Notes: generated by a model from the sequence alone, not told the origin. DNA of 64,000 nucleotides from an uncultured Cedecea sp. (GCF_947498825.1 NZ_CANMLV010000001.1:310001-374000); one strand, 5' to 3'; positions 1-6,017 are shown, numbered from the stretch's first letter. Program-made: numbers and translations.

Positions 1-125
1 CTTTTCGCGCCAGGGTTCTATCTTGAGGCGGTAACAATCGCCTGAGTCGAGAAGTGGAATTAACTGTTGGCCTATGGCCTGAAAGTTGGATTTGTGTAAC
101 CGGATGCCATCTTTGGGATTTGCAT
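1..125 (-). pseudogene. NinB-like recombination gene, 5' part, apparently frameshifted
   Basis: The minus strand from the left edge reads as a good coding frame containing DGIRLHKSNFQAIGQQ and, further on, SGDCYRLKIEPWREK. This resembles the N-terminal part of the NinB family (phage recombination proteins of the nin region). That frame has no start codon. An ATG at 125-123 overlaps the stop of the upstream ORF as TGATG, as expected for a coupled start, and gives MQIPKM in another frame. One extra base in the A-run at 112-114 (T-run on the plus strand) would join it to the downstream frame as MQIPK-DGIRLHK. The likely reading is a one-base deletion that inactivates the gene, but an unusual start or a sequencing error is possible. 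The rest lies outside the window. Confidence 0.5.
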
Positions 126-226
126 CACTCCGAACCTCCCAGCTTCACAGCCACGAATATCGCCAAGGCCACGCCGATTATCGCGCTGCTAAAAATTAAC
201 TCACTGACGTATGCTGTCATCACCAT
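125..226 (-). CDS. Small predicted membrane protein, 33 aa (prophage)
   Basis: The ORF begins ATG (226) after a strong GGAGG ribosome site and codes for a peptide with a hydrophobic core (LIFSSAIIGVALAIFVAVK) ending KLGGSE. The core is long enough for one membrane span. It lies in the nin-like region, overlaps the preceding short ORF in another frame, and its stop overlaps the next start as TGATG. This tight packing is typical of lambdoid late-early genes. The function is unknown. Confidence 0.5.
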   Translation of the reverse strand: MVMTAYVSELIFSSAIIGVALAIFVAVKLGGSE

Positions 227-305
227 TCCTCCACGCCATTTTTGCCACGCCAATAAAAAGGGCCATCATTGATAGCCCCTTAATGCCTGTTATGTGTGAT
301 GTCAT
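201..305 (-). CDS. Very small hypothetical protein, 34 aa (prophage)
   Basis: The start ATG (305) overlaps the stop of the DUF4406 gene as ATGA, so translation could be coupled. The product begins MTSHITGIKGLSMMALFIGV and has a short hydrophobic stretch. Its 3' end overlaps the following 33-aa ORF by about 25 bases in another frame. Only the start overlap and position support it; it could be spurious. Confidence 0.3.
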   Translation of the reverse strand: MTSHITGIKGLSMMALFIGVAKMAWRNGDDSIRQ

Positions 306-589
306 AGCGCCCTCTGATATTCGATTTGCAGCCCTAGTTTTTCAGCAAGCGCATGTTCAGCTCTCGCCCCCAATGAATCCTCCCAGCCAACGAGCATAAA
401 AATACAGTCAGCACAGCGAAGCATTGCAAGGCAAATATCCATGTATTCGTGCTGCTCTAGACCGTTAGGAAGCACTGCTGGACTTAAAACTGCGTGGCCT
501 TGTTGCCTTAGCTCTACATGCACCATCTGAAATGCTGTACGGTTGCAATCAGGCAATCCGCTCATTGGTCCTGCGATATAAATTTTCAC
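302..589 (-). CDS. DUF4406 family protein (prophage)
   Basis: The product is 95 aa and begins MKIYIAGPMSGLPD, the nucleotide-binding-like motif of DUF4406, a phage family related to nucleoside 2-deoxyribosyltransferases. Further on, ADCIFMLVGWEDSLGARAEHALA matches the family pattern, with the Glu-His region that takes the place of the catalytic Glu segment. A role in nucleotide metabolism is inferred from the fold and has not been shown. It follows the P-like replication gene on the same strand by about 25 bases, so it belongs to the early replication/nin operon. Confidence 0.7.
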   Translation of the reverse strand: MKIYIAGPMSGLPDCNRTAFQMVHVELRQQGHAVLSPAVLPNGLEQHEYMDICLAMLRCADCIFMLVGWEDSLGARAEHALAEKLGLQIEYQRAL

Positions 590-614
590 ACCCTCACCTC
601 TCTAAGCAGTTTCG

Positions 615-1379
615 TTAACCACAAAGCCCCAAAGATTTTCTGCGCTGATACTCCGCATAAAGCCACTGGGATGGCGTAACACCTCCAAGCATTGCAGCGT
701 TCGGCATGTACCGATATTTGTAGTCGGCCTTGTCAGGCTCGGAGCTAACCGGAATAACCGTTTTGTTGTTCTCCAGGCGCATAATCGGATCCGGAATTTT
801 TTCTCCAGCGGAAACCTTCTTCGACCACTCATCGAGTTTCTTTTGGGCGAATTTCTCAACTTCGGATTCACTGAGCTGCCGCTGGTACATGGCTCGCCGG
901 GTGTCACAGACAATCCAGTACATGACTGGCTTTGACCAGGGGAACTGTTCAGCTCCGCCCGTATGCAAGTTTCTGTCACGGTTGTATCGGTGAAACTCAG
1001 CCATCACGTCATCAAACGTTACTCCCAGCACGACAGAACTGTCTTTGCACCACTTAACGAATTGACCAGGTGAAGGCCAGAAAGCGCTGTCGCTGGCTCT
1101 CGCGTGTCGCACCCCTGCAGATAACTGCTCTCTGGTTTTGATGCCATTCTCAGAGAAAGCGGCTATCCACTGACGCTTAGTGGTTTTCTCATCGGATTCT
1201 GTTTTTAGGCTGGTACTGGCTGCGGCGGGAAATATTTGTTTTAGCTGCCTGAAAAGTGAATCAACAAGCTGTTCTGCTTCGCTGCTAATCACCTTGCCCG
1301 GCTCGTACCGCCCTCCGGCCATCTTTGCGAGGGCAGCCCCATCACGGTTATTTATCGCTGATACAAGTTGCACGGTCAT
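615..1379 (-). CDS. Phage replication protein P-like (helicase loader)
   Basis: The 254-aa product resembles the lambda P family, which loads host DnaB helicase onto the O-bound phage origin. Visible family features are the N-terminal segment LVSAINNRDGAALAKMAG, the central FWPSPGQFVKWC block and the C-terminal GVTPSQWLYAEYQRRK. I chose the ATG at 1379 because it overlaps the stop of the O-like gene as ATGA; a longer start four codons upstream is possible. The gene is co-transcribed with cII and the O-like gene on the minus strand. No frameshift or truncation is seen. Confidence 0.8.
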   Translation of the reverse strand: MTVQLVSAINNRDGAALAKMAGGRYEPGKVISSEAEQLVDSLFRQLKQIFPAAASTSLKTESDEKTTKRQWIAAFSENGIKTREQLSAGVRHARASDSAFWPSPGQFVKWCKDSSVVLGVTFDDVMAEFHRYNRDRNLHTGGAEQFPWSKPVMYWIVCDTRRAMYQRQLSESEVEKFAQKKLDEWSKKVSAGEKIPDPIMRLENNKTVIPVSSEPDKADYKYRYMPNAAMLGGVTPSQWLYAEYQRRKSLGLCG

Positions 1380-2128
1380 AGGAAGTCCTCCCAACCCTCT
1401 CGGCTATTCCAGTGCGGTGTCTGCTTTAGCGACTCAGGCTTAATGCCGCGTGCCGCCGCCTGTTTGTTCTGGTAGCTGAGCTTCTGGCTAGCAGTGATAA
1501 ACCAGTTCTTCGGCTTTTCGTGGGTGAATTCGATGTCAAGTTTTTGAAGCTCGTATACCAGGTCAATGCTCGAATAGAGGCCAGCCCATCTTTGGAAGTC
1601 GTCGTGATTTAGCTTTACGATCTTTCCCTCAAAGGCATATCGAGATAGTGCGGTTACTTGTTCGGAGGGAGCGTCAGCGACTGGTGTTTCTTTAGGTTCT
1701 ATGACTGGTTCAAAAGAGTGACTGGTTATGGGGGCAGCTCCTGCCCCACCCCCCCGGGCAGCTCCTGCCCTACCCTCGGTCATCTCCTGCCCCACCCCCT
1801 CGGGCAGCTCCTGCCCTAGGTCACCTACTGACCCAGTGATTTGTGAGGGTTTAGGGGTCGGATTATCTAAGTTTAGGTAAAAAACATTTGACTGATTTAG
1901 ATCACCGTTGCGGCGATACTCCCTGCGGAGCATCCCCATATCCTCAAGCGCTCTTATGTGACTTTTTACGGTTGACCTTCCTATCTCGCACTGGTCAGCG
2001 ATATGCTGATATGATGGCCAGCACTCGCCTTTGTCGTTAGCGTTGTCTGCAAGTTTTATCAGTACGAGCTTTCTTAGCGGGTTACCAACTTTGATACCCA
2101 TGGCTTTCGCCATCAGGCTCATGCTCAT
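1376..2128 (-). CDS. Phage replication initiator, O-like, with HTH and DnaT-like C-terminus
   Basis: The 250-aa protein has an N-terminal winged helix-turn-helix (about residues 15-85, with WPSYQHIADQCEIGRSTVKSHI), a Gly/Ala/Pro-rich linker (about 100-150) and a C-terminal domain containing FQRWAGLYSSIDLVYEL, as in DnaT/phage O-type replication proteins. The linker is encoded by four iteron-like repeats (1732-1816), so origin and initiator share DNA as in lambda O. It lies between the GIY-YIG gene and the P-like gene. By analogy it binds the iterons and recruits the P-like loader. The DNA-binding assignment is firm; the precise subfamily is less so. Confidence 0.75.
   Translation of the reverse strand: MSMSLMAKAMGIKVGNPLRKLVLIKLADNANDKGECWPSYQHIADQCEIGRSTVKSHIRALEDMGMLRREYRRNGDLNQSNVFYLNLDNPTPKPSQITGSVGDLGQELPEGVGQEMTEGRAGAARGGGAGAAPITSHSFEPVIEPKETPVADAPSEQVTALSRYAFEGKIVKLNHDDFQRWAGLYSSIDLVYELQKLDIEFTHEKPKNWFITASQKLSYQNKQAAARGIKPESLKQTPHWNSREGWEDFL
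1732..1816. repeat. Four iterons, candidate phage replication origin
   Basis: GGGCAGCTCCTGCCC, itself an inverted repeat with a 3-base centre, occurs exactly at 1732-1746, 1756-1770 and 1802-1816. A variant, GGTCATCTCCTGCCC, is at 1778-1792. Start-to-start spacing is 24, 22 and 24 bases, and the separators are pyrimidine-rich. The array lies inside the O-like gene, the position of the lambda origin. Confidence 0.7.
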
Positions 2129-2130
2129 AG

Positions 2131-2832
2131 TTAAAATACCTCTTGTGAGTTGCGTTCAGCCCATACCGCGAATGGCATTCTGGGGCCGTATATTCCAAGC
2201 GATTCAAGATGCTCTCTTGTGAGTCGAATTTCTCTTTCTGTTGGGTCTTCGACTAGCGTTAATTTATTGGAATGAAATACATAAGATACTGACTTCCCAC
2301 TTACTTTTTTCTGTACTTCCTCAGCACCAATCCTTATTAATCTCTCAGCAATAGCCAATCGATCACCCACACAACTCAGGCCGATATCATCAAGTAGCTC
2401 CATAACATTGAGCGTTGGTAGTTTTTCTGCGGAAATCACTGTGTAATAAGGAGCCCAATACTCGATATTCTCATCAGAATCTAGTTGGCAGCACTCACTA
2501 CAAATCCACTTTATGTCTTCAAGAGAGTGCTTAAAGAATTCTCTAGAATTGTTGACACGGTACTCAGACAGGTAATCGTGAATCTCTTTCTCTGAGTAGG
2601 ATGGGTCATCACAGTGATATGAGGCTTCAACCTTAAAGGGGGTCGGAACCCCCGTAGGAGCGGATAATTCCTTAGCCCTTGCTTCAGGGCTAACTGTTGT
2701 CATCCCTACCTTATAAATCCCCGGCATGCTTTCATTACTTAAGATATAAACCCGTCCATTCAACCTAAACTCTTTAGGTACTGGCATCGTTTCTAAAATT
2801 TCAGATTGCCTTTCAAACTCTTCTAAGTGCAT
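2131..2832 (-). CDS. GIY-YIG / T5orf172-type domain protein (prophage)
   Basis: The 233-aa product has an N-terminal domain with VYILSNESMPGIYKVGMT and, further on, ARAKELSAPTGVPTPF and YSEKEIHDYL..REFFK. This is the pattern of the T5orf172/Meiotic-type GIY-YIG nuclease fold (about residues 25-115). The C-terminal 110 residues are not recognised. It sits between cII and the O-like gene, where lambda has nothing comparable, so it is probably an inserted accessory gene. It may act as a nuclease on DNA, but no target or role can be read from the sequence. Confidence 0.7.
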   Translation of the reverse strand: MHLEEFERQSEILETMPVPKEFRLNGRVYILSNESMPGIYKVGMTTVSPEARAKELSAPTGVPTPFKVEASYHCDDPSYSEKEIHDYLSEYRVNNSREFFKHSLEDIKWICSECCQLDSDENIEYWAPYYTVISAEKLPTLNVMELLDDIGLSCVGDRLAIAERLIRIGAEEVQKKVSGKSVSYVFHSNKLTLVEDPTEREIRLTREHLESLGIYGPRMPFAVWAERNSQEVF

Positions 2833-2856
2833 AATTACCCCTGTGAATTGATCCAG

Positions 2857-3150
2857 TTAAAAATCAATTGATATCTGTGAAGCCTCGACCTCGACCGTCG
2901 GGGCTTTTCTTTTTGTGAGAACTGCTGCTACCTGCTTAGCTAAATGAGCAAGGTCATCGTCAACAACTCCCCATTCAAGAATTGCCAGCAACATGCTCAT
3001 GCGAGGGATGAATGTCTCTTTCCAGCGTGTAACCTGGGATCTGTCAACGCCGATTGCAGAAGCAATCTCAACACTCCCCTTCATTGCGATTTTATTCAGT
3101 AGCGCTGATTCAATGCGCCGGGCTACTGTGCGTGTTTGTGTATGTTCCAA
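2857..3150 (-). CDS. cII: Phage transcriptional activator CII
   Basis: The 97-aa product is collinear with lambda CII. It has RRIESALLNKIAMKGSVEIA near the N-terminus, the helix-turn-helix around IGVDRSQVTRWKETFIPRM, and LAILEWGVVDDDLAHLAKQVA in the tetramerisation part. CII activates repressor establishment and integrase promoters during the lysis-lysogeny decision. It lies downstream of cro and nutR on the minus strand, as expected. Length and key segments are intact. Confidence 0.93.
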   Translation of the reverse strand: MEHTQTRTVARRIESALLNKIAMKGSVEIASAIGVDRSQVTRWKETFIPRMSMLLAILEWGVVDDDLAHLAKQVAAVLTKRKAPTVEVEASQISIDF

Positions 3151-3184
3151 TTGATAAATTCCTTTTTGAAATAGTTAATTGAGC

Positions 3185-3200
3185 GAATGCAAAGGCATTC
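3185..3200 (-). terminator. Hairpin before cII, possible tR1-like terminator
   Basis: GAATGC and GCATTC flank AAAG, just after nutR in the direction of transcription. There is no U-run, so a Rho-dependent or weak terminator role is only a possibility suggested by position. Confidence 0.3.
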
Positions 3201-3211
3201 ACTTTGGTTGT

Positions 3212-3252
3212 GGCTTCCTGCATCAGGTAGCCGGGCAGATTGATAAAGAGCG
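3212..3252 (-). promoter_or_regulatory. nutR-like site (boxA and boxB) for N antitermination
   Basis: On the minus strand a boxA, CGCTCTTTA (3252-3244), is followed by a boxB hairpin (3232-3212) with stem GGCTACCT / AGGAAGCC, one A-A mismatch, around the five-base loop GATGC. The core CTACCTGATGCAGG is identical in the nutL-like site at 5961-5999. It lies just after cro, the usual nutR position. Confidence 0.75.
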
Positions 3253-3258
3253 GTGTTG

Positions 3259-3486
3259 CTATGCGGCTAAAAGTTTTTTTTGGCTAATCTCAAGAAGATC
3301 ACAAGCTCTGTATCTGCCCTGAGAAATTGCTTCAATTTTTGCTGCGTACTGTGTTTTCCCAAAAAACTCAGTCTTGGGGAGGAATCCGTTCTTTAGCCAT
3401 TTATAGACGGCTCTTTCACTTACTCCGCAAGCCTGGGCAACCTCTGGGATTCCAACACCTTTAATTGACTCATCTAAGGTATGCAT
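3259..3486 (-). CDS. cro: Cro-like repressor
   Basis: The 75-aa protein has a helix-turn-helix (IPEVAQACGVSERAVYKWLK, about residues 13-32) and is the first gene of the minus-strand early operon, divergent from the CI-like repressor. This is the position of Cro, which represses the lysogenic promoter during lytic growth. A good ribosome site (AAGGAG, plus-strand 3493-3498) precedes the ATG at 3486. The identity rests on position, size and HTH; the sequence is of the YdaS/Cro type and not close to lambda Cro. Confidence 0.8.
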   Translation of the reverse strand: MHTLDESIKGVGIPEVAQACGVSERAVYKWLKNGFLPKTEFFGKTQYAAKIEAISQGRYRACDLLEISQKKLLAA

Positions 3487-3500
3487 GGGTTACTCCTTTT

Positions 3501-3515
3501 CGTACTTTCAGTACG
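3501..3515. promoter_or_regulatory. Inverted repeat in the cro-cI operator region
   Basis: CGTACT-TTC-AGTACG is a perfect palindrome with a 3-base centre just upstream of cro. It lies around the PR start point, a place where repressor or Cro binding would block transcription. Confidence 0.45.
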
Positions 3516-3516
3516 C

Positions 3517-3544
3517 ATTATGTTTGAACTGAAAGTTTTTGCAA
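3517..3544 (-). promoter_or_regulatory. Candidate PR promoter for cro
   Basis: On the minus strand a -35 TTGCAA (3544-3539) and a -10 CATAAT (3522-3517) are separated by 16 bases, about 30 bases before the cro start. The spacer contains the operator-like TTGAAC motif. Confidence 0.55.
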
Positions 3545-3572
3545 GTGGTTTAATATCGAACTCATGGTTCAA
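3524..3572. promoter_or_regulatory. OR-like operators and candidate PRM for cI
   Basis: Two sites share the half-site GAAC-N5-GTTC: TTGAACTGAAAGTTTTT (3524-3540, imperfect) and TCGAACTCATGGTTCAA (3556-3572). The second closely matches TCGAACCAATAGTTCAA at the PL region (5877-5893). A weak plus-strand promoter, TTGAAC (3524-3529) and TTTAAT (3549-3554), would start transcription within a few bases of the cI ATG at 3564. The message would then be almost leaderless, as for lambda PRM. Confidence 0.5.
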
Positions 3573-4247
3573 AAAGAAAATATGCGTGAAGAATTTGCTC
3601 AGCGGCTGGCGCAGGCCTGTAGAGAAGCTGGGCTTGATGAGCATGGGCGAGGAATGGTTATAGCCAGGGCGCTTAAGCTTTCGTCCAAAGGGGTCAGCAA
3701 GTGGTTCAATGCTGAGTCCATGCCTCGCCAAGAAACAATGAATGAACTGGCGAAACTTTTGCGCGTTGATGTTGTATGGCTACAGCATGGAATGGCAACT
3801 GAGCTTAAAGGGGATAACTTCTCATATGCTGGCCCATACACCCCCGGCAGAAAGTACCCTGTCCTTAGTTCAATTCAGGCGGGTTCGTGGGGCGAAGCTG
3901 TAGAAGCCTACACTTTGCAGGATGTAGGTGAATGGCTTGATTCTGATGCTCACGTGCAAGGCGAGGCGTTTTGGTTACAAGTCGATGGTGATTCAATGAC
4001 CGCCCCTACTGGAACCAGCGTACCCCAAGGATCATACGTTCTTTTTGATACAGGAAAAGATGCCATCAATGGGAGCCTGGTTATAGCAAAGCTAACAGAC
4101 TCTAACGAGGCGACCTTTAAAAAGCTCGTTATCGATGCTGGGCAGAAGTACTTAAAAGGATTGAACCCAGCCTGGCCTATGGTTCCTATCAATGGCAACT
4201 GTAGGATCATTGGCGTGGCTGTTGAGGCGAGGATGCTATTCAAGTAG
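3564..4247 (+). CDS. cI: CI-like phage repressor, LexA/S24 type
   Basis: The 227-aa product has an N-terminal HTH domain (about residues 10-70, with HGRGMVIARALKLSSKGVSKW) and a C-terminal S24 peptidase domain. The presumed self-cleavage site is Ala106-Gly107 (IQAGSW), with Ser144 in GDSMTA and Lys186/187 in ATFKKL as the catalytic pair. It would keep the prophage silent and be cleaved after RecA activation in the SOS response. The alternative start is ATG 3582. The 3564 ATG overlaps an operator-like site, consistent with a near-leaderless PRM message. All key residues are present, so the lysogen should be inducible. Confidence 0.9.
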   Translation: MVQKENMREEFAQRLAQACREAGLDEHGRGMVIARALKLSSKGVSKWFNAESMPRQETMNELAKLLRVDVVWLQHGMATELKGDNFSYAGPYTPGRKYPVLSSIQAGSWGEAVEAYTLQDVGEWLDSDAHVQGEAFWLQVDGDSMTAPTGTSVPQGSYVLFDTGKDAINGSLVIAKLTDSNEATFKKLVIDAGQKYLKGLNPAWPMVPINGNCRIIGVAVEARMLFK

Positions 4248-4298
4248 CCATAGAGACGAAGATGCGGCTGGTTTAGCTTTTCTGGACATAAACACAGG

Positions 4299-4340
4299 TT
4301 CCCTTTATGGGAAATTCAATTATAATTCCCAAATAGGGAA
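4299..4340. promoter_or_regulatory. TAC operon promoter with twin palindromic operators
   Basis: Two palindromes, TTCCC-N5-GGGAA, lie at 4299-4313 and 4326-4340, with centres 27 bases apart. A consensus -10, TATAAT, lies at 4321-4326 between them, with a weak -35 (TTCCCT, 4299-4304) inside the first palindrome. A dimeric HTH antitoxin bound here would cover both promoter elements, which suggests conditional autorepression. Confidence 0.7.
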
Positions 4341-4352
4341 CATTATTGCGCC

Positions 4353-4640
4353 ATGATGGTCTTAAATGTAGGTGTGTTAACCGACTTTATCAAAGTCCAC
4401 AACCAAGCCAAGGGACCGCTTGAGGCTTGGCGTGAGCAAGTAAATAGAGAGAAATGGAAAACAACCCATGACATAAGAAATAGCTTTAATTCAGCTGATT
4501 TCTTCCCTGATAACAAGGTTGTTTTCAATATAAAAGGGAATAACTATAGACTTCTTGTGACAGTAAAATATCAGGCCGGGATGGTAATCGTTGAAAAGGT
4601 TGGCACTCATTCTGAGTACAACAAGTGGAGGTTGAGATGA
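4353..4640 (+). CDS. higB: HigB-type toxin of a toxin-antitoxin-chaperone operon
   Basis: The 95-aa product matches the HigB toxin family (RelE-superfamily mRNA interferases that cut translated mRNA). Visible features are LEAWREQVNREKWKTTHDI in the N-terminal third, the core VVFNIKGNNYRLLVTVKY (about residues 56-73) and the ending VGTHSEYNKW. The length is normal for the family. Start ATG 4353 or 4356 cannot be separated; the ribosome site is weak. The stop overlaps the antitoxin start as ATGA. The toxin comes first, as is usual for hig loci. The operon sits between cI and PL, on the cI strand, so it can be expressed in the lysogen. Confidence 0.88.
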   Translation: MMVLNVGVLTDFIKVHNQAKGPLEAWREQVNREKWKTTHDIRNSFNSADFFPDNKVVFNIKGNNYRLLVTVKYQAGMVIVEKVGTHSEYNKWRLR

Positions 4641-5317
4641 GTCAGAAGACTTGGCGAATCATTAGAAATACCGAAGATCATGCCATGGCAATGTCGAGAC
4701 TTATTGAGCTTGCTTCCTGTGAGCTACAACCAGGTTCAGATGAATTTGAAGAGTTTGAACTGCTGGGATTGTTGATTGAACACTATGAAAATAAACAATT
4801 CCCTATGGAAAAACCATCCGCAGTAGAAGCTATTAAATTCAGAATGGATCAGCAGGGGCTATCACAATCCGACATGCGTCAGTACATAGGTTCGGCTTCA
4901 AAAGTTTCAGAGGTTTTGAATTATAAAAGACCATTAAGCCTATCAATGATAAGAGGAATTCATCGCGGACTTGGCATTCCATTAGATATTTTGCTCCAAG
5001 TTGATGAGAGGTTCTTATCAAAAAATACAGATACAAATGAGTGGGAAATTCTTGGAAGTGAGTTAATAGAAACTATGGAAGCGAATGCCATTAATGACTC
5101 AATGAGCCAGTCAAATAACTTCAAGTCCCTCTCACCAAAAAAACAATTAATTGATATGTATGATGTTATCAGTTTTGACAGAAGAGACGAGCCTTGCGAG
5201 CTTGTAATGCAAGATCGCCTGGGGAGTTCTGCAAGGGTTGATGTGGAAATAAGTGCGGGGAGTAATATTTCCTTAACTCAGTATCAAGATAGCGATTTTA
5301 TAAGGGTGATTCACTAA
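4637..5317 (+). CDS. higA: HigA-type antitoxin with long C-terminal extension
   Basis: The 226-aa protein is much longer than a usual HigA (about 100-140 aa). Residues 1-120 resemble HigA, with an acidic helical N-terminal part and an Xre-type HTH around DQQGLSQSDMRQYIGSASKV (71-90). Residues 122-226 form an extension with no recognised fold, rich in Ser/Asn/Asp, ending QDSDFIRVIH. In known TAC systems such an extension (chaperone addiction region) keeps the antitoxin aggregation-prone unless the SecB-like chaperone binds it. That role is inferred here from gene order and length. It should also bind the twin operator upstream. The start ATG 4637 overlaps the toxin stop. Confidence 0.85.
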   Translation: MSQKTWRIIRNTEDHAMAMSRLIELASCELQPGSDEFEEFELLGLLIEHYENKQFPMEKPSAVEAIKFRMDQQGLSQSDMRQYIGSASKVSEVLNYKRPLSLSMIRGIHRGLGIPLDILLQVDERFLSKNTDTNEWEILGSELIETMEANAINDSMSQSNNFKSLSPKKQLIDMYDVISFDRRDEPCELVMQDRLGSSARVDVEISAGSNISLTQYQDSDFIRVIH

Positions 5318-5319
5318 TC

Positions 5320-5706
5320 ATGATTACACTACAAAATAGACAGGTTCAAAACTTGTCTCTTGAGAAAAATCATAAAGAAAAAAATAAAGATAACAAGGTC
5401 AAAACCAACATCAGCAGTCAATTATTTACAAACGTTAAAGATAATTCTCTCTTTAGGGTGAGATACGTAGTAAAAATAACTGCTAACGGTTACGTTGATG
5501 TGGATTTGTCATATGACTTTGATTTTAAAACAACTGATATTGTAGATGAAGAATTCACTAAATCTTTGGTGGTAAGGTCAGAAGCGCCAAGTTTAGCCTA
5601 TCCATATATCAAGACGTACATAGAATCAGTATGTCAATTATCAGGATACGGGACACTCAACCTACCATACGCAGACTTCACTAAAGAACCATTAGACATG
5701 AAATAA
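5320..5706 (+). CDS. SecB-like chaperone of the TAC operon
   Basis: The 128-aa product lies 2 bases after the antitoxin. Its C-terminal third (SLAYPYIKTY at 91-100, GTLNLPYADF at 111-120) aligns with the conserved SecB block that in E. coli SecB reads NILFPYAREC and PQLNLAPVNF. The middle has the alternating beta pattern of SecB (FRVRYVVKITANGYVDVDLSYDFDF). SecB holds unfolded proteins; in TAC systems the dedicated copy holds the antitoxin. The N-terminal 35 residues are Lys/Asn-rich and divergent. The assignment was made by eye; a profile search with PF02556 would test it. Confidence 0.82.
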   Translation: MITLQNRQVQNLSLEKNHKEKNKDNKVKTNISSQLFTNVKDNSLFRVRYVVKITANGYVDVDLSYDFDFKTTDIVDEEFTKSLVVRSEAPSLAYPYIKTYIESVCQLSGYGTLNLPYADFTKEPLDMK

Positions 5707-5716
5707 CCCCCACCAT

Positions 5717-5738
5717 GCCGCTCCCCAGCGGCTTTTTT
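5717..5738 (+). terminator. Intrinsic terminator after the TAC operon
   Basis: GCCGCT-CCCC-AGCGGC is followed by six T. It ends the toxin-antitoxin-chaperone transcript before the PL region. Confidence 0.85.
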
Positions 5739-5960
5739 GTGCTCTGAATCCCACTTCTGATAGCTCGCCAGTATCACCTCAATAGAAATTCAAAAATAAA
5801 TTTCATTAAATAACAAAACATTAAACAAAAAGTACGATATCTCAAACATAATTCGTACCTTAAGTTCTTGACCATATCGAACCAATAGTTCAATATCACC
5901 ACATCGAAACGAAACATCGACAGCAGAAGTCAGATTTCTGCGCCAGTCAGGACGACAGGC
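5739..5960 (+). promoter_or_regulatory. PL-like promoter/operator region
   Basis: This is an AT-rich non-coding stretch. An operator-like palindrome, TCGAACCAATAGTTCAA, at 5877-5893 matches the one at the cI start. GTACGA (5832-5837) and TCGTAC (5853-5858) form a second inverted repeat. A -35-like TTGACC at 5868-5873 has only a poor -10 (CAATAT, 5891-5896) at 17-base spacing, so the exact start is uncertain. Confidence 0.5.
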
Positions 5961-5999
5961 TGCTCATTAAAAAGTTAACTCCTACCTGATGCAGGTAGG
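5961..5999 (+). promoter_or_regulatory. nutL-like site (boxA and boxB)
   Basis: boxA-like TGCTCATTAA (5961-5970) is followed ten bases later by a perfect hairpin, CCTACCT-GATGC-AGGTAGG (5981-5999). The core CTACCTGATGCAGG is shared with the nutR-like site at 3212-3232. It lies about 65 bases after the presumed PL start. Confidence 0.75.
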
Positions 6000-6017
6000 C
6001 CAGAACATGAGTGTTTT

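Noticed and set aside
602-979. A 125-aa minus-strand ORF within the P-like gene
   Set aside because: Lies wholly inside the P-like gene in another frame, which matches a known family.
1732-1816. CRISPR array
   Set aside because: The repeats are palindromic iterons with 7-9 base separators inside a coding gene, too short for spacers.
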